A DNA stretch of 64,000 nucleotides, taken from contig PUQB01000167.1 in the NCBI GenBank assembly GCA_003024785.1, positions 1 to 64,000 on the forward strand. Direction: 5' to 3'. This document shows, piece by piece, positions 11,701-24,859 of this stretch; position 1 is the first letter of the stretch; each line of letters starts with the position of its first letter. The notes beneath the pieces are model-generated. The model was not told where the DNA came from, did no database searches, and was given only the letters and a program-made list of their open reading frames with translations. This stretch comes from Selaginella tamariscina. Taxonomy: Eukaryota; Streptophyta; Lycopodiopsida; Selaginellales; Selaginellaceae. A program made the translations under genes and the position numbers.

Positions 11701-14410
11701 GCAAATCTCATCTTGTGACAAAGCCAAATGGGAGCACTTGATTCTGCATTGATTATTGCTTATTAAATGATGTGACTATTTTAGATGTTTACCCATTTCC
11801 TCATACTATAGATCTTCTGAATCGACTAGGGCAAAATCGTTAGTTCACCAAGCTAAATCTCGCATTTGGATATTGGCAAGTTTTGATGACTGACATGGAC
11901 GTTCACAAGACTGCTTTTTGGACACCATTTGGCTTATATGAATCCTTGGTGATGCATTTCGGTTTAAACAATGCTCCAATGACTTTCTAATATAATGGAC
12001 AAGGTTCTTTATGATATGTCAAAGGTGATTACTAACTTTATCGATGATGTTTGAATCCACTCGAAAGGAACATGTAAGAAGCATATATGTGATATATGCA
12101 AGGTTTTGGATTAGTTACATGAAGTTAAAGTGATTTAAGTGTGTGTTTGTATCCAATGACACCACTTATCTTGGTTATTGTATTTCTCATGAAGGTTTGC
12201 AAGTCGATCCTGACAAACTTGTTGCAGTTCTTAAGTTTCCTACTTTGAAGTGTGTTAATGATGTGCAACGCTTTCTTGGCAAGGTACAATATTTTGGCCG
12301 TTTTGTGAATCATCTTTCAAATCATACTGCACCATTGTGGGTGTTGTTGAAGTCAATGCCATCTTTTGTCTAGTCTAAGGACTACAAGCAAGCGTTTACA
12401 AATCTGAAAGAGTCGTTGATGACTCCTCTAGTTTTGAAATACCATGATTACACTCGTCCCTTTATCTTATGAGTGGATACTCTTGACATTGGCATATTGA
12501 TCTAGGAGAGTACGAGTGTACTTGGGCAACGACATCCCATTATGTACATCAACCATACATTGCAACTATCAGAGGTGAACTACTCCACAATAAGGAAGGA
12601 GTGTCTAGTAGTGGTTTGAGGTTTTAATAAACTCCATGCCTACTTGCATGGTTCTCGAACACTGTTAGAAGGGATTATGCTACAGTCACTTCATTGTTAA
12701 AGCAAAAGAACTTGGTTGGCCATATTACTTAATAAACCTTGAAGCTACAAATTTATGGTTTTGAGGTTGTTCATTACCCAGGGAGTTTCATGGCTGATGC
12801 TGATGCTCTTTCTTAAGCTTCTCTTTCAACTTCTCTCTTCTTCTTCATGAGGAGCTAGTTGTTCCAATTAATGAATTTTCTAAATGAAGATTATGTACCA
12901 TTAGCAGTTGTTATGCTTGATATTCAGTGTCTACAAGGTGTAATAGATTTGCCATCTTTGGATGAGGTTTAAGTTCAAAAGGTTGAGCCATGGATTTGAA
13001 GGCTTTATATGGTTTTGAGAATCCTGCATCATTTATAATGACTTGCCTTTCATGCACTTATATTTGCAATATTGCTTTCAAGATGACCTTCTTTATTTTG
13101 TGGGATTGATCCAGATGATCATTTGTAGTTGGTGGTGCCTTCGGTCTTTTTTTATGCTTCCTCCACTCTTACCATGACTCTCCTATTCTCGGTGGGCACA
13201 TGGAACATCGTGGTACGATTAAGAAGCTGCACAAATCTTTCTATTGGCCAAAGTTGCGGAAGGATGCGATTCGATATATGCATAGTTATGTATGGTGCTA
13301 AACTCGCAATACTCCCCCATGTACTTCAGAAGGATGATTACAGTCAATTATAATTTCTTGTCCGTTTGAATTGGTGGCATTTGACTTTTCCGTGGTCGAC
13401 TACTGGCAATGAGTACGTTATTATTACTTCTTACTACCTAATTTAGGTAAAAATTGGTGCTCTTGTAGTATGTACCTCTGATGTTGGCCAATTTCTTCTT
13501 AATCAAGTCATGTTTCATCATTCTTATTCGAGCGGATCCTCTCAGACGTTTATGGCTAGGTATTTCATGTCTTGACATCTCATTGGGGATATGCCACACC
13601 TTCACAAATATTATCATCCTTAAACAAATGGTTTGGTGAAACTGCTCCTCATGGCTTTCAAGGAGATGATCACAAAGTACATGAACTTTCAACCTTTGAA
13701 TTGATGGTTATATACTATCTCTTTGGTATGCTTATGTCACTGAAATACATAGTTTCATTGTACTTCATAGCTCTTATATGATCATGACCCAGTGTTGCCG
13801 ATGGAGTTGGGTTTACCTTCTTTCTTGCCACAAGCTACTATGCTAGGTCTTGGGATCAATGTTTTGACAAGCATTCTTTCAATTGTCCACCTGTAACTAT
13901 AAAGTGGATGAGTTGGTGTTGGTTTATTTTCATAAGATTACGATACGTAGTTTAACCAAAAGTCTTCTTGGTCAGTGGAAGGGACCATATTAGATGTTTG
14001 GTAGTAGGACCACAAGTTTATGTGGTTTGGCACAACATTCAACCTAATTCTCCAAAGATTATGCATACGCAACGATTAAAGTGTTTTGTACAATGGGGTC
14101 AAAAATAAGTTGTGCCATTACAAATCCACCAATGTCTTTTCCTGATGTTTCTTCAAATTTAGGCCCATCTACCAAAGAATCCTAACCACCTTTTATTCTT
14201 CAAAAGGAAAGGATGATATAACATCCACTAGTATGGCTACATCCACACATATTATTATTAGTGTAGTGGATTTTGATAACTATTAAATTTGTTTCAATAT
14301 GGACAACTGGCTTTGTATAATACAATATACATATTTATATATTCCAAGCTCTTACACAACTCTATTTGTGACATTTCTATATTCCGAACTCTCACACAAC
14401 TCTATTTGTG
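8790..14410 (+). mobile_element. Old Ty3/gypsy LTR retroelement, heavily decayed
   Basis: Fossil element on the plus strand. Parts in order: 5' LTR remnant ending near 8,937 in TTCTCACA, with a TATA-like TATATAAAC; gag-like region about 9,070-9,980 with a CCHC zinc-knuckle trace near 9,835-9,890; protease region about 11,030-11,300; reverse transcriptase about 11,600-12,350; RNase H about 12,370-12,830; integrase about 13,150-13,900; 3' LTR-like sequence about 14,260-14,400. The LTR remnants share a stretch like TATTCCA..CTCACA but are much diverged, so the insertion is old. Breaks run to dozens and no long frame survives. It is interrupted at 10,124-10,993 by a solo LTR of another family. 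The relic at about 28.0-39.0 kb belongs to the same family. Confidence 0.8.
10124..10993 (-). mobile_element. Solo LTR (palindromic-end family), short copy, minus orientation
   Basis: The insert begins TGTCAGAG and ends ...CTATGACA, flanked by perfect 5-bp duplications TCAAT (10,119-10,123 and 10,994-10,998). Read on the minus strand it starts TGTCATAG and ends CTCTGACA, like the longer copies at 42.6, 44.0 and 60.4 kb. It shares with them the palindromic 5' end, the segment carrying ACATAAATAAGGTA (TATA-like), the G-tract next to it and telomere-like CCCTAAA pieces. It is about half their length (870 bp) and differs in its 3' part. No internal retroelement sequence is present. It sits inside the decayed gypsy element and so is younger than that element. 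Confidence 0.85.
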
Positions 14411-14726
14411 AGAAGTGAGCTAATAGTCCAATGAGTCACAAAAACCATAAAAATTGTATTTACAGTGCTCATATTAAATCTACATATCTGAATATTTAGA
14501 AGTTATGCATATTTAAATTAGAATTTTGGATTTAAATAATTATCTTTGGTGTCTTTTTAATTTGATGGATTTTCTCTCACAAGGAACGAATATATGAGAA
14601 TGAACAAAGCAAAGCTTAAAACATGGTAGAAGATCCCAGTCCATCAGGATCGTAGCATATTACGTCAGCTTGGAAAACCCTTATTACATGTGTGTGTGAA
14701 AATACTTGACGTATGTGTTTGCTAAC

Positions 14727-14803
14727 AGTCTAGTTGTGCCGTATTCATGTTATGTTTTGCGAGGACATTTTTAACAGCTTTAGCAAATGCCCATGCACAT
14801 TGG
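14727..14803 (+). repeat. Exon-like 77-bp duplicated segment, copy 1
   Basis: This matches 18,020-18,096 at about 84% by eye without gaps. One frame reads SSCAVFMLCFARTFLTALAN and continues open for another 25 codons with a charged stretch (LEDIKMMEERKKLEGG) to a TGA. A CTAACAG just upstream resembles a splice acceptor. Half of the codon differences between the copies are synonymous, which suggests coding ancestry. The protein is not recognised. Confidence 0.5.
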
Positions 14804-15420
14804 CTAGAAGATATAAAGATGATGGAAGAACGGAAGAAACTTGAGGGAGGCTTGCTCTCTAGGACTTGAATTCTCAGTTTAATTGGTAGCAAATTTGTCC
14901 ATATTTGTAAATGTTGAATTGTTTATTTCTTAGGTGCTGTGTGCGCGTGTTGTTATTAGAGAGTCATAGTTTGTGCGTACATATACACGGATGCCAGGAT
15001 ATACATCCGTATAACAAACATAGAAACGTATAAAGTATGAGTCATATAAAATACAAACAAAACATTAGTATCTCCTTACTTAATATTGTGTACCTGTGAG
15101 TGTAGTTTATACATACACATATTATATTTATATGTTTGTGTATGTATGTTCGTGTGTGTGTGTGCACATACATGCTAACATAAGCACATACACATACACC
15201 AACCAACATACGAGTTGTATAGTAGAATCAAAATATTATGCTGAATAGGTAGGTGCATGTGTGAGAGAGAGATCTAATCTTTGTATACCTGTGTTTTGCA
15301 TATATACACATAATCAGAAACCTACCCTGATTATGGCTAATTTGTGTCTGATTAATTGTACAAGAATGTAGGAATACAAGTTATATGTATATATATTATA
15401 TAGACACACACACACACACA

Positions 15421-15605
15421 CATGTATGATGCAGCTCTGTATAACACTAGTAACTGGTTAATGTAATTAATACGTACATAGTATATATCTACGTCCTGTT
15501 AGTACATTATTATGTATTATGCTCATATATATCCACATGTATGTATAATGCAGCTTTATACAGCAGTAATATAGTGGTTAATGTAATCAATATGATACAT
15601 AATAT
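15421..15605 (+). repeat. Diverged direct repeat (two units about 115 bp apart)
   Basis: Units at about 15,421-15,485 and 15,536-15,603 share ACATGTATG, ATGCAGCT.TRTA and GGTTAATGTAAT.AAT. Similarity is about three quarters. It looks like an old local duplication. Confidence 0.5.
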
Positions 15606-18019
15606 CATACATGATATAAAGTTCACTCGAAGGATGTATGTGTGCTTATTATGTGTACATGTGTTATACACATATTCGTTTGTTCATGTACACATTATAT
15701 AATATGTGTATCTGGTATATGTAGATGTATATAAATAATTATCTTTGAAAAATAAGTTTATAATAAGCAAGCTATACATTCTTGGTGTCATGACTGTTGC
15801 TTTTTTGTTTATTAAAATATACTTTTATAAATAAAAAAATTATAAATAATAAAAAAAGTGGCATTATAAAAAACTTTGTAAATATATTGTTGTATATAAT
15901 ATGACGTGAGGGAGAGACATATATACAGAATATCAGAATGTTTTATATAGATAAATGTACATGCCCATGTGGGACATATGTCTATGCATATAGAAGAGTT
16001 CTTGTACCTCAGGATAAATATATCAGTGTTGTACAACACTAAAGTGAAGGGTAAAAAACACAAACAGTGCATAAATGCACACACACACACACACACATAT
16101 ATTATATAGCCACACACACACACACACACACACTAGATAACTTTGCCCATACTGGACATATGCAGATGCTCAAGCTCGTATACATGACGGAGAGAGTTCC
16201 TGATTCTAAGCATATGCCGTAAGCATCCACAATTAGGTGTAGCTGAATTTTAGGGAATGCCCCAACTGTATGCCCTAGTTCTTTTAAAAGTTATATACAA
16301 TATATTTTCATATTTTAAATGATTAGTAAATTCTAATTTGGTGTGATATTACTTATCTTCAAATTAAAGTTTCAAATTGGAACATAATTTAATTTTATTT
16401 TAATATATAGATTTAACATAATATTTATATTTAGTATGGCATATATACTTTAAACTTGGGTTGAACATTTGTTAATCAAAAAATTAGACTAACTTATGTT
16501 TAAGTTTTAGGTCTTAATTGAATGGCACGTAATAATCTTAAAGATAATTGAGGTCTTAAAAATCGTTTAATAAATACTAATTCAAGAGAAAAGAAATAGT
16601 TTACTAATATCCTGTGTTAAGGCAAGAGGATATTACAAGGAGATGGTCTCATTTGTAAAAAAAAAAAAATAGCAAATGTTTCTTGTATCAATTCAAACAT
16701 ACATTTTGTGAGTTTTAATTTATATTTTAAATTAAATTATTATTAGTATATGCAAATTTTATATAGTGATCATTTTTCAATTATTATATAATGAATATAC
16801 ACGTAAATATATAAATTTCAAATGATGTGTGAAACATGGAGTTTTCAATGAGCCTGTTTGTAATAAATTTGAAATAAATTTATTTATAATGAATAATTAA
16901 TGTGTTTCCCTTTGTTTTTCTCTTTCCTTTTAAGAGTCCTATTATTTGGTGTTGATTAATAAATGAATGATATATTATATTAAATTTATGTAAGTTCATA
17001 TCATACTTTCTAAAGCAAGAAACTATGAAATCATGTGTGTGTTGTTTAATGTGTAAAAATAGTTTATTAATGTGGGTTTGCACAATGTTGCAACAAACTA
17101 TGAAACTAAATAATCGTATTGAATTGAAAAGGTTAACAAGTATAATTGTAAGTATAAAATGAATGATGTTAATATATTGATGAGTTATGAAATTTATAAT
17201 GAACATTTTAAAACAATATAAAAGTAATTTTACTTTTAATTTTATATATATTTTTTCTTTTGATTTTGAAGGCCAATGGATATGCAATCTTCGTTAAGTT
17301 AGACTTAATGTGTTTCTATTAATTTAAGCTTTTGCAGGTTTCTAAAATTTAGCATAAGTAAAAATTATGTACACATATACTTGTATTTATAAGCTTTTAA
17401 CAAAATTAAATTACTCAATATTAATTATTTTAATTAAATAAAATGAAGTTATATTTCTTATAACAAATGCAATAGTGTTATAGTTTCTGATATTTATTCA
17501 TTAAATTATAATTCGAATAACTTAAATCAAAACACTATTTCAATTTTTTATTTATTTTTTTTACTTCATCTTATTTCTTTTTTACTTTTTAATTATAAAG
17601 ATAAAATCGAACTTAAGACCTCTCAACTTATTTTTCACGTCCTTTTAACTATTTAAAAATTTAAAAATTAAAATGTATTTTTATCGGGGTATATAATGTA
17701 AATTAGAGGCTTAACTTAATAATTTGACCATTAAAGCCTCTCTGTTAACATAAATTAGCAATAAGTTAATTAAGCTTCACTCTTCATATGTTATGTATAA
17801 ATCTATCTATACATGTTATTTACACATTATAGCTTAATTTCTTTGACACTGATGAGGAGAAGTCGTTAAGATGATCATTAATTACGCTATGTTGTTCCAT
17901 GGACAAAGATTTACAAGATGCAGCTGACTGCAGTGTGTGCTCTTGGATGACCATGTCAATCTAAAGTTTTTGATACGTGTGTGAGAGAGAAATACTTTAA
18001 CATGTTAATAAACGTTAAG

Positions 18020-18096
18020 TGTCTGGTTGTGCCGTATTCATGTTATGCTTTGCTAGGACATTCTTAACAAATTTAGCAAGTGCTAATGCAATTTGG
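18020..18096 (+). repeat. Exon-like 77-bp duplicated segment, copy 2
   Basis: Partner of 14,727-14,803. The same frame reads SGCAVFMLCFARTFLTNLAS; after the shared tryptophan codon the sequence diverges into AT-rich DNA. Both copies follow a short GTGTGA-rich stretch ending AATACTT, so the duplication may extend weakly upstream. Confidence 0.5.
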
Positions 18097-19794
18097 TTCA
18101 AAAATATATTTAATATGTATATACATATACATATGAACACACATGTAAAAGACATACATTTTAAGTTTATATTTAGAAGTGTGAAAATGTGGTTAAGAAT
18201 TTAGGGTTAAGTTTAAGATTTAAGGTTAACATTTTTATTTATTTAAATATTCCTATACATTCAAGAATATTACTTAGACATCCTGAAAATTCATAACAAC
18301 TTCAAACTTACATATTTAACTTAAAATTTGATTATTGAAAAAGCTCCATGTTTGAATTACCTTAGTATAAACTGACCTAGTAAATGATTGTTTTTAATCA
18401 TGAAAGACTTGGCTTATTAAGTGGAGTATATTTTCAAAAATAATCATTACGGGTTTTTATGTGTGACATATTATCACGAAAGTATATGGTTTATGATTAT
18501 AAGTTATGTGTGAATTTAGTATTGCACTGAATAATTTGTATAACATAATATAAATAAGATTATACATTAATATAAGAAGACTTTAGGCATATTTATAGAT
18601 TATAAAGTTTAACAAAAACAAGTTTATAATATTAATATGAATTTGTTAATTACAGGTTGACAAGCCTTTCGAAAGATTAAGTAAAATATTAGTATATACT
18701 AATTTTATGTTATTTTTATATATGCAATGTGAAACGTGGAAGTGTATCTTTTATTTTTAAATGATATGTTATGTAGTTTAATTTAAATATTATATTAAAT
18801 GCATTAACTTATATTACATTTAATTTAGATTATTATATTAATTAAAATTAATTATAAATTATAAATTTAATATTTAATTTAATAATAAATTTTTTATGTT
18901 CAAATATAATTCCTTTGTAATTTAAATATTAAAAAAATATTAAAATTATAAATTTACATTGAAATGCCATGGTGATGAATTTATCATGTTGTTGTGTGGG
19001 TTTTGCAATGTTATAAAGAATTTATATCATTGTTTTTAACTTAATTTGTATTTGCCTTAAGGCTTTTATTAGATTTTTAATAACAACGGTGATATGTATT
19101 TTATTTATTCATCAAAATATTTAAATTGAGAAATATAAAGATTTTTTAAATATCTAAATATTTATTTTTAAACTTTATGAAGAAATTATTCTAAATTAAA
19201 ATAGAAAAAGAACTTAAAAACTTTATATGTGACTCATCTTCTACTTCAATTAAGAGAGTAATATTATGAATATAATTAATTAGGTTAATAATGTTTTTGA
19301 AAACAACATGTGAATTAATAACTTATTGCAAAAAATCAACCAATTGTCATGTATAATATTTTAATTAAAAAAAAAAAATTTTAAAATTGTAATCAAGTTA
19401 ATTTCCTTGTTGAGTTTGATTTTTCATCTTTCGTATGTGAATGTGTATATATATATAAACTTTGATTTCACAATGTAGTCATTTGACTGTGAAGTATAAC
19501 TTTAGAGTTTTAAATACAATTGCAATGTATAGTCAATATGAACTTATTATCAACTTTAATGCTTTATTATGTTATATGAAATCTTCATGTAATTTATTTT
19601 TTACATTTTGCATTTCATAACTTCTATTTATCATATCTTAATTTTGAGTTTAGACCTTTATGATTTAAATAGCTCAATTATAATATATTAAATAACTACA
19701 CCTTATGTTACTACACATGATCTTGAGTGATCCCAATGTATAATTATATAAATCCTATAATAAAGAAAATTGCATTTATATTTTAAAATTTATT

Positions 19795-19882
19795 ATATTT
19801 ACATATATACCTTTAAAAGTTTATATTTACATATATACCCCTTTAAAAATTCTAAATTTACATAGATATCCTTTAAAACTTC
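19795..19882. repeat. Three-unit minisatellite (28-31 bp)
   Basis: Units begin near 19,795, 19,823 and 19,854, each built as ATTTACATA.ATA then CCTTTAAAA. Units differ at several positions and in length. Confidence 0.6.
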
Positions 19883-20384
19883 AGTTGTAATATTTTAACT
19901 TTTAAAATAATAATATTAATTAAAAATATATTTTTAATTCACAATATATTACAAATGAAATAATTAAAATTTATTAAATATTAATTGTTAATAATTATCA
20001 TAATAAAAATGAAATATTTTTAAAAATAATTATATTATATTGTGATATATATGTTTAATAGGTTGTGTTTTGGACCTAAATATAATATTTAATTATAATT
20101 GTTTATTGATTTTTTTTTAAAATGTTTTTTAATTTATAATTTTAAAATTTATGAAGTTTTAAACCTAAAGAATACATATGGTTTATATAATTATATTTTA
20201 ACATATAACTAGACCACGTGAATTTTAAGACAGTTTAGTAATAGTTAAAGGCATTTGAAGAGTATTTATAGCCTAGGTTATTTAGGATTCTTATAGTAGT
20301 TTAACCTAGGGTAAGCGCTTTGGGGTTATTACTAAATTTTCCCTTCTTGAATATGTTGTTATTTCTTTTTGCCTCTTCCCCCTC

Positions 20385-20395
20385 CTCTCTCTCAC

Positions 20396-20438
<43 letters not shown>

Positions 20439-20448
20439 AACACACACG
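20385..20448. repeat. (CT)n(CA)n compound microsatellite
   Basis: A CT run followed directly by a CA run, immediately upstream of the small gene-like segment at 20.5 kb. Confidence 0.85.
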
Positions 20449-20491
20449 GCAAGCCTTGCAAGGTTATTTAAGGTTTTGTGTATTTAGGATT

Positions 20492-20958
20492 ATGGATCAA
20501 GCTACAGGATTTGTGAAGTGTTTTGAATCTGGTAAAGATTCTAAAGTGTACCGACCCGTGCCAAGGGCAACAGAAGCTTCTCATAATCAGAGTTACTGTT
20601 CAAGAGACGAATTTATTCAAGACCACGGTTCAAACCCTCCAGTTCCACAGAAACTCTAGTTAATTCTCAACCATATTTCTCTTTATTTTCAAGGTAAGTT
20701 TGGGAATTATAAAATTAATAATAAGTTAAAAATAATTGCCATGCATTATATATACATTTGACAGGGGACATCCATTTGGTACTGACGATGCCTCGGCCAA
20801 ACAGCCTTATCCTATACCACGGTAGGATTTAATATTCTATAATTTTTGATACATATGCATACACACATATATATAATGTTCATTTTTAATTACAGGAATG
20901 AAGAAATTATGCAGCAATACCCAGAATATAACTATGGGAATGCCGTACTATCTTAGGT
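20492..20958 (+). pseudogene. Small spliced gene-like segment, function unknown
   Basis: An ATG at 20,492 opens a 55-codon frame (MDQATGFVKCFESGKDSKVY at its start) ending at 20,659. A donor-like AAG|GTAAGT follows at about 20,693. An acceptor (GACAG) near 20,765 leads to a short open piece containing KQPYPIPR, then a donor near 20,822. A third piece after TACAG near 20,897 reads NEEIMQQYPEYNYGNAVLS and stops. Pieces two and three join in phase, but piece one reaches its donor only in a different frame from its ATG. Either the true start differs or the gene is broken. It has no recognised domain; proline and tyrosine are frequent near the end. It could be a real small gene seen incompletely. 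Confidence 0.35.
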
Positions 20959-21770
20959 ACCTTAGATGGCTCTTTTCCTGAAAGGTATATTACGTTATAG
21001 CGTGTTTTATTTATTTATCTGATATAGCTTGTTCTTAGGTTTGGGTGCAGGAAACCTATGAAAGAGGATAAATAATCAACATTTTTATTAATTACACACT
21101 CTCTTTAATAAATCTTTTTACATTTAACTGAAATTATTAAATATTTATATAATATTTGCTGATGTTCTTGATGTGCTATACATGTATCACATGACAACAC
21201 ATGTATATAATATATAAACTTACATCTATTGGTTTGTAAATCTTATGAATATACATACATTCACATACATTTTACAAAACCAAAGTGTTTTTTGACATGT
21301 ACACCACTCTCTCTCTCGCACGCATGTGCACACACACGCACTCAGTATATTGTGGCATGCAAACAATATAAATGAGGAAAAAACCCCTTTATTTGTATTC
21401 TTCACACATGCCTATATATGTTAAGAGTTGTTTATCATAAAAATACAATTAAAAAGATTTTAAATCATATTCACCCTTAAATATTTAATTATAATGAATT
21501 AAATAAATAAAATATAAAAATATATCTCTTACTTCGATATCCTCGTTGTCCGTCCTCTATTGTGCGCTAACACAACACACACACACACACATTACATCCA
21601 GTTGTTGGCATATACATAGTGTCTCTTACACACACACAAACAGAGACCATATGATACAAGATATTATATATTTACAACGCTTGATAGAAAAATGCCTTTT
21701 TACAAAGAGAAGCACTCATGAAATTCTATTTTAAAACTTGAAAGAATTGAAAAAAAACTCACCAAGAGTA
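20959..21770. other. AT-rich spacer
   Basis: Between the small gene-like segment and the 3' end of the minus-strand five-exon gene. It holds CT and CA simple repeats (near 21,305-21,345 and 21,573-21,593). No gene is supported. Confidence 0.5.
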
Positions 21771-21774
21771 TTCT

Positions 21775-22795
21775 TTACCACCTCCTCCGATTCCAATCTC
21801 CTTCATTTCCTTTTGGTTTCCACACTATGATTATATATCCGTAAGTTTTTTTAACATCTTTAAGATATAACATAATACTCGATTATCGAAAATGGAAAGC
21901 TCTCTCGTATATAAATGCATGTGCATTCCTATATAGACATACGTAAGCTCACACACATGCATGCATACATATACATAACACACTGATACACACACATACA
22001 GACACATGTACATGCTGAATGTCCATATAAAGACCACACGTGGACATGATGTACATACGCACCTTTGTTAAAATTCTCTTGTTGTCTAGAGCCAGAGTTT
22101 CCCCAACCACCAGAGTAATCACCACGGGAATAATAATTCTCCCAATTTTTGTAACGCTGCTGTTCTTGAGACACGTTGCTGTTCTTCTTATTAAGCAACC
22201 CGCTTATAACAGGATCCGGTTTACTTGCACTGACCCCACCACTTGTCCATCCTGTTGGAGTAATCTCCACGCTCTTCGACCACTACAAACATGATTTATC
22301 AAAGTTTATAGGTAATATATAATTACAGGTATACCATGAATCAGAAGGCCAGATAATGTCCAACAGTTCATTAGATTACGCACTTTGAGTGTGCGTGCGT
22401 GTTATGACACAGAGTGCAATAACAAATACATACATAATCATGTATCGTACGTCCCATGACAGATAACGACTATACTACTGACGTATAAAGATGCATTATA
22501 TACACGTGTGTGCATATGCATAGTCTCCATACTGATATTATATATATATATATATCTCAGAATATAATATACTCTACAGACACTGTGCGTTGTATACGTT
22601 ATACATACATATAACACACCTTTATGCAACATAAGTATAGGGAAAATCTTCATAAATAGCTGTTAATGTATCATTGTATATTATCAAAACCTGCAGATCT
22701 ATATTATTATAATACACTGATATAGATGCATACACAAACACATACGTAGTTGATTGTATACCACCATAACGCATATTATATTTGTTATAAGTAAA

Positions 22796-22827
<32 letters not shown>

Positions 22828-24859
22828 GAAGTTATATATAGCCGAAACAAAATATCTCATGTGTCAGAATCCCAGGTTGAGCATTTTGACAAAAAATAAA
22901 CAGTATCATACCATGATTAAGGGTGTCCTATATGTACATGTGCTTGTATACATAAACGTTTGTATATAATACATACAATGTATATTACATACATGAAGCT
23001 GATCAGTGCTTATTATAGAAGAGTATATGAAAAACAAAATATACGCAATTAAGCTATATTTTGTATGACATAGATACACAAGAAGAACGTCTTGTTTCTA
23101 GCACATATAACTTATATGTTGTGAGGTGATTATGTGCATGTATATACAAGTGTAAACCCAGACACCAACACACACAATATATATAGACACATATTGCATG
23201 TACTAGTATATAGTTTACACTGATATAATATCGATAATTGTTTTGGGTGTAATTATTTGTATACTTATGATTTACATATACATGATTTATCATATAAAGA
23301 ACAGACACGTTTTGTAAAACTTAATTGTGTATGTGATATCTAAACATTATACGCATACACATGTCTGTCTGTCTGTCTGTCTCTATCTATATAACGGGAA
23401 AATGTACCTTACAATAACATGATATGTGTATAAATATCTGTTGCTGTGGTAACACGCAAGCACACACACGTGCAGATATAGTGCGTAAGTTTACACCATT
23501 GAGTTTCTCTATATATCACTCATACATTATGTGTGCGTATGTGTGTGCATGTGTCTATGTATCTGTAAACACAGACACCAAGGCAGAGGCACACACACAC
23601 GCACGCATAACAAAACTACATAGATACATGTGCAAATATCTACAAACATGTGTATTTATATACATGCATATATATACGGAGTTCACGCATACCTCACTTT
23701 CATGCTGCGGTGCATCTACATGTCTTTTATAAGACCTTGAATTAAACCTCCGTGATTTGACGGGCTTTGCATCCTCCATAGGGAATAGCTTTCTGTATGC
23801 CTCTTCGTCCTCCGGTCTAAGCTTCGCATTCCAATCTATCTTCTCGTTGTATATGTCCGGTTTCAAGGGCGGGGCATTACACGTAATCCCCAAATCCCTC
23901 GCCCTCTTGCGTTCCCTTGAATAGTGTAAGGCTTCCTGTGCTCCGGAGTCATCCCACTGTAATGTTCTTATAGTAATTATACATCCAAACAGATGTCTGT
24001 GCGTGTATATAGATGAGTATACATGTATTTAATGTCTCTACATGCCAGAACGTAAATGTAAAGGTCTAGATTCATAGATATACGCATGCATATATTGTGT
24101 ACACACATCTACATCTATACATAGGTATATAAGATACATACATCCACTTTTATATAACCACGCGTGTAATACATATGTATTACCTGCATGACGCTGTCAT
24201 ACTCTGGAATACAACTGAGGTCAAAGTCCCAGCCATCGTAGGTTTCTGTATTAAGCAAATTACTACATAACAGAAAGTTTTAAGGAATATAGACATTGGA
24301 GTTAATACATGAATCCAAAAATAAGAGCATTCACACGCTTAAGGTGTCTTGAGAGTGTGTGTGATAGAGAGAGACCAAAAACAGTAGATTCTATACATAC
24401 ACGCACCCACATGCATCTGTGTATCTGTCTATGTATAGAAAGGTCCTAATCTACACTGCTCAAACAATGTTTAATCAGGGTATATCCATTGTGTGTAATT
24501 GACTTCCAACCGTATGAATTTTTTATGTATATAACAGCATGTGTGTAAGAGGAGATTACGTCTGCCATACATAAGCGCCGCATATATGTCTGTGTATGTA
24601 CATATGTAGATATGTTCTAATTGGTATGTTCTGGTACATACACATACGATTTTATGAGAAGAATCCATAAAAACTGATAAAAATACGGCTAAATTTGAGA
24701 AATTTGGGCTGTATATGTACACACAGTGCGCATGCACAAATGAAAAAAACCATGCAAGTTGATAAAATTCCATGAAATGCGGCTAAATTTGAGAAATTGA
24801 TACATAAACTCACCATCTTTTAGCTGAAACCAGCTCTTATCGTCCTGTAGAGGCTCCAT
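21775..24859 (-). CDS. Five-exon gene, product of unknown function (213 aa)
   Basis: Exons on the minus strand: 24,814-24,859; 24,184-24,245; 23,693-23,956; 22,063-22,282; 21,775-21,824. All junctions are GT-AG, phases agree and no stop interrupts, giving 642 nt including TAA. The protein starts MEPLQDDKSWFQLKD. An acidic first third rich in aspartate and tryptophan is followed by a basic segment (RERKRARDLG). Exon 3 contains PPLKPDIYNEKIDWNAKL and PVKSRRFNSRSYKRH. Exon 4 is rich in glycine, serine, tyrosine and asparagine (YYSRGDYSGGWGNSGS), and the end is RRRW. There is no signal peptide or membrane segment. The basic patches and low-complexity tail resemble nuclear or RNA-associated proteins, but I cannot name a family. 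Introns of about 240-1,410 nt are filled with CA/TA microsatellites, unlike the 46-64 nt introns of the receptor kinase. The complete splicing suggests a living gene. The exon 5 stop is followed by a donor-like GTGAGT, so another 3' end is possible. Confidence 0.65.
22796..22822. repeat. (CA)n microsatellite inside an intron
   Basis: CA run in the third intron (between exons 3 and 4) of the five-exon minus-strand gene. A (GTCT)n run at about 23,361-23,384 lies in the same intron. Confidence 0.85.

Larger units (their letters stand above)
14411..20380. other. Long AT-rich intergenic stretch with scattered repeats
   Basis: No gene is supported across about 6 kb. It contains the two exon-like 77-bp repeats, a diverged direct repeat near 15.4-15.6 kb, CA/TA microsatellites (15,401-15,422; 16,077-16,098; 16,111-16,131) and a three-unit minisatellite near 19.8 kb. 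Apparent open frames here are AT-rich or repeat-derived. Confidence 0.6.

Noticed and set aside
15812-16129. 105-codon minus-strand frame, cysteine and tyrosine rich
   Set aside because: Built from CA/TA microsatellite and AT-rich DNA; no domain and no splice context.
16880-17287. 135-codon minus-strand frame
   Set aside because: AT-rich composition (mainly I, K, N, F, H) with no recognisable motif; likely chance in stop-poor local sequence.
19795-19882. Possible CRISPR-like array
   Set aside because: Units are adjacent and similar throughout with no unique spacers; it is a small minisatellite in a eukaryotic genome.
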